From positions 1 through 64,000 of the forward strand of contig JAHZEA010000002.1 of NCBI GenBank assembly GCA_019422065.1: 64,000 bases of DNA, written 5' to 3'. A program made the position numbers and the translations under genes. The notes below the pieces were generated by a model, which had not been told where the DNA came from, did no database searches, and was given only the letters and a program-made list of their open reading frames with translations. This DNA comes from Lachnospiraceae bacterium. GTDB lineage: Bacteria; Bacillota; Clostridia; Lachnospirales; Anaerotignaceae. Below are positions 59,760 to 64,000 of this stretch, in pieces (positions within the stretch are counted from its first letter, which is position 1; every line of letters begins with the position of its first letter).

Positions 59760-59963
59760 ATGAAATACAGTTTGAAAAATTTAAAAAACCTGCTAATTTT
59801 ATGCTTTATTTGCAGCTTTATTTCTGCTCTTGTGCAGTTTTTTAAATATTTTGGAACTTTTGGTATTTTAGATTTTATACGCATATTTATAATAATTTTC
59901 GTTCTTACCACATTAATTGCTGTTCCGTGCTTTTTATTATGGAAATTTCTAAAAAACATTTAA
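59760..59963 (+). CDS. Small two-TM membrane protein, unknown
   Basis: A 67-residue protein with two hydrophobic segments and a basic N-terminus (MKYSLKNLKNLLILCF) and basic end (WKFLKNI). I do not recognise the family. The ATG at 59760 is behind a weak GGTG site; earlier in-frame starts exist. It may be a real small protein or a chance frame in AT-rich DNA. Confidence 0.4.
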   Translation: MKYSLKNLKNLLILCFICSFISALVQFFKYFGTFGILDFIRIFIIIFVLTTLIAVPCFLLWKFLKNI

Positions 59964-60005
59964 AACAGCAAACATTCTTCTCTTATCATCAATAATAATA
60001 AAACA

Positions 60006-60035
60006 TAAAAAAGACACCGTATAAACGGTGTCTTT
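60006..60035 (-). terminator. Terminator of gdhA
   Basis: AAAGACACCGT (60010-60020) pairs perfectly with ACGGTGTCTTT (60025-60035), with TTTTTT-like tail on the minus strand. Confidence 0.85.
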
Positions 60036-60052
60036 AATTTTATATTTAATAA

Positions 60053-61384
60053 TTAGCAAACGCCCTGAGCAATCATAGCATCAGCTACTTTACGGAAGCC
60101 TGCAATGTTAGCACCTACTACAAAGTTGCCTTCGCAGCCGAACTCTTTAGCAGCAGAAGCCATGTTCTCGTAAATGCCTTCCATAATGCCTTTAAGTTTA
60201 GCGTCAACTTCTTCAAATGTCCAGCTAAGTCTTTCGCTGTTCTGGCTCATTTCAAGAGCTGATGTAGCAACACCACCGGCATTAGCAGCCTTAGCAGGAG
60301 CAAAGAGAATGCCAGCTTTAAGGAATACGTCAATAGCCTCAAGTGTTGAAGGCATGTTAGCGCCCTCACCTACAGCGAAGCAGCCATTAGCAACAAGTGT
60401 CTTAGCATCTTCTTCGTTAAGCTCGTTCTGAGTTGCGCAAGGAAGAGCGATATCACATTTAACTGTCCAAACGCCTTTGCCCTCATGGTATTCAGCCTCT
60501 GGGTGTTTTTCAAGATAATCTTTGCAACGGCCTCTCTTAACCTCTTTAATTTCGCGCATTGTATCAAGGTCAATACCGTTTTTATCATAAATCCAGCCTG
60601 TAGAATCGCTCATTGTAACAACTTTAGCGCCGTACTGCTGAGCTTTCTGGCAAGCATAAATAGCAACATTACCTGAACCTGAGATTACAACTGTCTTGCC
60701 TTCAAAGCTCTTGCCTGCTGCTTTAAGCATAGCGTTTGTAAGGTAAACAAGGCCATAGCCTGTAGCCTCTGTACGAGCAAGTGAACCGCCGTATGTAAGG
60801 CCCTTACCTGTAAGAACGCCTTCGTAAAGGCCTGTAATTCTCTTGTACTGGCCGTAAAGATAACCGATTTCTCTTCCGCCTACACCAATGTCACCAGCAG
60901 GAACGTCTGTATCCTGACCAATGTGTCTGTAAAGCTCTGTCATAAAGCTCTGGCAGAAAGCCATAATCTCTCTGTCGCTCTTGCCCTTAGGGTCAAAGTC
61001 TGAACCGCCTTTACCGCCGCCGATAGGAAGTGTTGTAAGAGAGTTTTTGAAAATCTGCTCAAAACCAAGGAATTTGATAATACCAAGGTTTACTGATGGA
61101 TGGAATCTTAAACCGCCCTTGTATGGTCCAATAGCGCTGTTAAACTGTACTCTGAAACCTCTGTTTACTTGGATGTTGCCGTTATCGTCTACCCAAGGTA
61201 CACGGAACATAATCTGTCTTTCAGGCTCTGTTATTCTTTCAAGAATAGCATTCTTCTCATATTTGTCATCTTTGTCAAGCAATGGCTTTAAGGAGTTAAG
61301 AACCTCTGTAGCCGCCTGTATAAACTCAGGCTGAGCTTCGTTTTTAGCTTTTAAGTTTTCCAATACTCTGTCTACATAAGACAT
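60053..61384 (-). CDS. gdhA: Glutamate dehydrogenase
   Basis: A 443-residue hexameric glutamate dehydrogenase. Motifs: GPYKGGLRFHPSVNLGIIKF, LPIGGGKGGSDFDPKGK (catalytic lysines) and VPAGDIGVGGREIGYLYGQY. The NAD(P)-binding loop is VVISGSGNVAIYACQKAQQ. It links 2-oxoglutarate, ammonia and glutamate. It is of the biosynthetic (small, NADP-type) length; coenzyme use is not proved. It has its own promoter and terminator. Confidence 0.95.
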   Translation of the reverse strand: MSYVDRVLENLKAKNEAQPEFIQAATEVLNSLKPLLDKDDKYEKNAILERITEPERQIMFRVPWVDDNGNIQVNRGFRVQFNSAIGPYKGGLRFHPSVNLGIIKFLGFEQIFKNSLTTLPIGGGKGGSDFDPKGKSDREIMAFCQSFMTELYRHIGQDTDVPAGDIGVGGREIGYLYGQYKRITGLYEGVLTGKGLTYGGSLARTEATGYGLVYLTNAMLKAAGKSFEGKTVVISGSGNVAIYACQKAQQYGAKVVTMSDSTGWIYDKNGIDLDTMREIKEVKRGRCKDYLEKHPEAEYHEGKGVWTVKCDIALPCATQNELNEEDAKTLVANGCFAVGEGANMPSTLEAIDVFLKAGILFAPAKAANAGGVATSALEMSQNSERLSWTFEEVDAKLKGIMEGIYENMASAAKEFGCEGNFVVGANIAGFRKVADAMIAQGVC

Positions 61385-61457
61385 AACGTAATCCCCCTTA
61401 ATTTATATAAATTTATATTAATCTTCTTAAATTAATTATCTGTTTCAATTTAGGTAA

Positions 61458-61486
61458 ATTATAAGCACTTTCTTTTTAAATAACAA
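61458..61486 (-). promoter_or_regulatory. Promoter of gdhA
   Basis: On the minus strand TTGTTA (61486-61481), 17 bases, TATAAT (61463-61458). It lies about 75 bases before the gdhA start. Confidence 0.7.
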
Positions 61487-61622
61487 TAGTTTTTTTGCGT
61501 TTTTCTAAAATTTCTGATATATTTTACATATTAAAATTTACCTTCGGGCCTCTGTTTGTAAAAATATAATCACACATTTACATTATCTCATGTATTCATT
61601 AGATACTAAAAGGAACATAAAA

Positions 61623-62543
61623 ATGGCTGAAAATAAAGAATTATACTACTCTTTAAACAATTATTTAAAAACCAAATTTGGACAAAAAGTAATAAAGCTA
61701 TCCCTTGACGGCGGTTTTACATGCCCTAACCGCGATGGAAAAATAAGCCGTACAGGCTGTATATTTTGCAGTGAAAAAGGCAGTGGGGATTTTGCGGCAA
61801 AACGCACCCAATCTATAGCAGAACAAATAGAAAGCCAAAAAGAGCTTTTAAGCAAAAAATGGCCCAATGCCCTTTATATAGCATACTTTCAGGCTTTTAC
61901 AAATACTTATGCACCTGTTGAAGTTCTTGAAAAAAAATACCGTGAGGCAATAGCTCAGCAAGGCGTTGTAGGCCTTGATATAGCCACCCGGCCCGACTGC
62001 ATAGATGAAAAAGTTGTAAGCCTGCTTAAAGAAATTTCAAAAGAAACATATGTGTGCGTAGAGCTGGGACTGCAAACTTCAAACGAAAAAACAGCAGAAA
62101 TTATAAACCGCGGCTATAAAAACATTGTTTTTGAAAACGCAGTAAAGCTTCTTAACTTAGCGGGAATAGATACGGTGTGCCATATAATACTTAATCTTCC
62201 CGGCGAAAATTACACAGACATGGTTAATTCCGTAAAATTTGCCTGTTCCTGTGGCATAAAAGGCATAAAGCTTCAAATGCTGAACATTCTTAAAGGAACT
62301 TCTTTGGAACAGATGTATTTAAAAGAACCGTTTAAGCTTTTTACACTTGATGAATACACGGACATTATAACCGACTTAATTGAGTACATACCCCAAAATG
62401 TAGTTATACACCGCCTTACAGGTGATGGGCCTAAAGATATTTTAATAGAACCAAAATGGATATTAAACAAAAGACTGGTACTTAATACCATAACACATAA
62501 AATTAAAGAAAAAAATATAATTCAGGGCCGATTATACACATAA
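61623..62543 (+). CDS. Radical SAM protein, TIGR01212/YhcC family
   Basis: A 306-residue radical SAM protein. The start ELYYSLNNYLKTKFGQKVIK and SLDGGFTCPNRDGK are those of the YhcC/TIGR01212 family. Cluster cysteines are C34, C46 and C49, the long-spaced CX11CX2C of this family. LHVELGLQTSN-like VELGLQTSNEKTAEIINRGY follows. The family function is unclear, with suggested roles in tRNA modification or fatty acid/sulfur transfer. The ATG at 61623 follows AAAGGAAC. Confidence 0.88.
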   Translation: MAENKELYYSLNNYLKTKFGQKVIKLSLDGGFTCPNRDGKISRTGCIFCSEKGSGDFAAKRTQSIAEQIESQKELLSKKWPNALYIAYFQAFTNTYAPVEVLEKKYREAIAQQGVVGLDIATRPDCIDEKVVSLLKEISKETYVCVELGLQTSNEKTAEIINRGYKNIVFENAVKLLNLAGIDTVCHIILNLPGENYTDMVNSVKFACSCGIKGIKLQMLNILKGTSLEQMYLKEPFKLFTLDEYTDIITDLIEYIPQNVVIHRLTGDGPKDILIEPKWILNKRLVLNTITHKIKEKNIIQGRLYT

Positions 62544-62638
62544 AATACTTCCTTTATTAAAAATTCATCTGCTTTACTGTTGAGAATTGTCGAAAAATAT
62601 TATATAATATTTTTATATATTTTTAGGGGGAATAGGCT

Positions 62639-63181
62639 TTGCTTCAGGATAACAAACTGGCCGAAAACAAGTTAATAATACTTTACCTTTTAAGCAAAAT
62701 GGGCGTGTCCCTATCCAATAACGATATATGCCAGTTTGCTATGGACAGAAATATTATGGACTACATAAGTGTTCAGCAATGTCTTATGGAGCTGACAGAC
62801 TCGCAGTATCTTGAATCCACAACGGAAAACGGTGCTACACGCTACAACATTACAAAAGAAGGCACTACGGTTTTAGGCTTTTTCCAAAACCGCATTACAG
62901 AATGGCTTTTAAGCGCCGCCAATGAGTATATACTTAACAATAAACAGCGCATTAAAAGCGAGTACGAAATATCAGCTAACTATTTTCCGGAAATTAACGG
63001 CGAATACCTTGTTAAATGCGAAGTATGCGGTCTTGACGGCAACAGAATTATGGAGCTCGATGTTGTTGTTCCTACCAAATCTCAAGCTATTCAAATATGC
63101 ACCAACTGGAAAAATAATGTAAATACAATATGCAGTACTATTTTTTCTGCAATATCAGACGAAAACCATATTTTAAAATAA
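62639..63181 (+). CDS. DUF4364-family protein
   Basis: A 180-residue protein: DNKLAENKLIILYLLSKMGV, then a winged-helix-like N-terminal half (NDICQFAMDRNIMDYISVQQ) and ITKEGTTVLGFFQNRI, matching DUF4364 of clostridia. The C-terminal half has strands with CEVCGLDG. It probably binds DNA but its targets are unknown. The start is TTG at 62639 behind AGGGGG. Terminator follows. Confidence 0.82.
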   Translation: MLQDNKLAENKLIILYLLSKMGVSLSNNDICQFAMDRNIMDYISVQQCLMELTDSQYLESTTENGATRYNITKEGTTVLGFFQNRITEWLLSAANEYILNNKQRIKSEYEISANYFPEINGEYLVKCEVCGLDGNRIMELDVVVPTKSQAIQICTNWKNNVNTICSTIFSAISDENHILK

Positions 63182-63184
63182 TTT

Positions 63185-63210
63185 AAGCCGCTTATAAAAG
63201 CGGCTTTTAT
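63185..63210. terminator. Bidirectional terminator
   Basis: AAGCCGCTT (63185-63193) pairs perfectly with AAGCGGCTT (63198-63206), with T-rich tails. Confidence 0.8.
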
Positions 63211-63227
63211 TTTTATTAAAAAAGTAA

Positions 63228-64000
63228 TTATTCTTCGGCATTAATAACACTGCCGTCTGTTTTAAGCATAAGCTGTGCGGCTTTTGGCAAAGAAGCAAAC
63301 TGATAAGGTGTAATAACCGAAGCATAGCTTCCGGCATTTGTCATAACAAGCATATCACCTATATTCATTTCTTTAAGCTCAATATCTTCCTCTATAATAT
63401 CGGTGGATGTGCATAAGCTTCCGCAAAGAGTTATTTTTTCTGTTTTTTCGCTTTGGTTAAGAACTATATAGCCAAAAGCGTCTTTGCACGTATAAAACGG
63501 CTCGCTTTCAGCAGGGAACTCATCAGTAGCGTATTTTTCAATAATATGTGCCATAGCCGGACGCACAAAACCGTTAAGTGTTGAAGAAAGTATAATAAAT
63601 GTTTTGCCGTAAGATGTTTTTTTATCCACAACTTTGCATGCATAGTATCCGCTTTTACCCACAGCATAGCGGCCTGTTTCCACAAAAATCTGTGTATTTT
63701 TAAATTCATTTTTAAACTTTGAGCAAAGCTCGCTTAAGTTTTCGCCTAATACTTTAACATCTACTTCTTTGTCGTCTTTAGCGTATGGTATGCCTATGCC
63801 TGAGCCTAAGTTTATAAATTCCAGCTCAGTATCAAGTTTTTCACATACCCTTTTTGCCAAATCAAACATATTGGCATGATATTTCTTTAAAAGCTCAATA
63901 TTAAGCTCTTGGCTGTGAAGGTGAACATGTATACCTGTTATTTTAATGTTTTTAAGGCTCTTTATTTTTTCGGCATTATCAAAAAGCTGTTTTTCTTCTA
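63228..64000 (-). CDS. Type III PLP-dependent decarboxylase (diaminopimelate/ornithine decarboxylase-like), 5' partial
   Basis: The minus-strand frame is open to the window edge, so the N-terminus with the PLP lysine is missing. The visible ~257 residues include GIHVHLHSQEL (PLP face), INLGSGIGIPYAKD (phosphate loop), VETGRYAVGKSGYYACKV and CGSLCTSTDII with the second-subunit cysteine, then GDMLVMTNAGSYASVITPYQF. The family includes LysA, SpeC/D and BtrK-like decarboxylases. Substrate is not fixed. The gene continues beyond 64000. Confidence 0.85.
   Translation of the reverse strand, partial: EEKQLFDNAEKIKSLKNIKITGIHVHLHSQELNIELLKKYHANMFDLAKRVCEKLDTELEFINLGSGIGIPYAKDDKEVDVKVLGENLSELCSKFKNEFKNTQIFVETGRYAVGKSGYYACKVVDKKTSYGKTFIILSSTLNGFVRPAMAHIIEKYATDEFPAESEPFYTCKDAFGYIVLNQSEKTEKITLCGSLCTSTDIIEEDIELKEMNIGDMLVMTNAGSYASVITPYQFASLPKAAQLMLKTDGSVINAEE

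Noticed and set aside
1..64000. CRISPR arrays, insertion sequences, prophage or integrase genes
   Set aside because: I found no regularly spaced repeats, transposase, integrase or phage structural protein in either strand.

Overview
The window is AT-rich chromosomal DNA of an anaerobic, spore-forming Firmicute, most likely a Lachnospiraceae-type clostridium. Evidence: pyruvate:ferredoxin oxidoreductase, a 2[4Fe-4S] ferredoxin, an acyl-CoA:acetate CoA-transferase, a SipL-type spore coat protein (SPOCS/DUF3794 plus LysM), a PdaA-type spore-cortex deacetylase, clostridial DUF4364 and DUF3842 proteins, AGGAGG ribosome binding sites with several TTG starts, and Firmicute gene order (gdpP-rplI-dnaB; rpmG-secE-nusG-rplK-rplA-rplJ-rplL). 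I see no insertion sequence, prophage, integrase, CRISPR array or rRNA gene. Taxonomy is inferred from gene content only.

1-10 kb: tRNA-Gly(CCC), a radical SAM protein, a two-component system divergent from an ABC exporter (BcrA/LanFEG type, a probable peptide-antibiotic defence module), a COG1915 ornithine-cyclodeaminase-like enzyme behind a promoter-proximal hairpin, and a DUF2975/XRE/DUF4173 membrane operon. 10-22 kb: nifJ, a metallophosphoesterase/DUF3842/mntP operon, an aminotransferase, an orphan winged-helix protein, and a GntR (YtrA-type) operon whose large ABC permease is broken by one missing base. 22-26.3 kb: ribosomal, nusG and secE genes with an L10 leader and two copies of a probable L1-binding site; rpoBC does not follow.

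26.4-34.4 kb: a divergent SLOG-like/XRE pair, a TSCPD protein and gamma-carbonic anhydrase, a zinc-type ABC uptake operon, a GntP permease, trmL and a Fur/PerR regulator under a perfect palindrome. 34.4-46.7 kb: CoA-transferase, xth, dCMP deaminase, a membrane protein joining a degenerate JAMM domain to LysM, pgi, pdaA, ferredoxin, and pheA-gdpP-rplI-dnaB. 46.7-64 kb: sipL, the threonine operon (ACT-hom-thrB-lysC), an Spx/ArsC-like protein, a TRAP transporter, a PRiA4b-ORF3-like protein beside a CobD-like enzyme, gdhA, a YhcC-type radical SAM protein, DUF4364, and a decarboxylase cut by the window end.

Themes: central anaerobic metabolism (pyruvate to acetyl-CoA plus reduced ferredoxin, CoA transfer, ammonia assimilation, aspartate-family amino acids) next to spore and cell-envelope genes. 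RNA-level control looks frequent: the L10 attenuator, L1 mimic sites, a hairpin at the start of the COG1915 message, a possible dctP leader attenuator, and terminator-like hairpins that run into the ribosome binding site of the next gene. The most unusual protein is the degenerate-JAMM/TM/LysM fusion at 37172-38386. Most starts were moved from the longest possible ORF to the codon with a well-spaced Shine-Dalgarno sequence.
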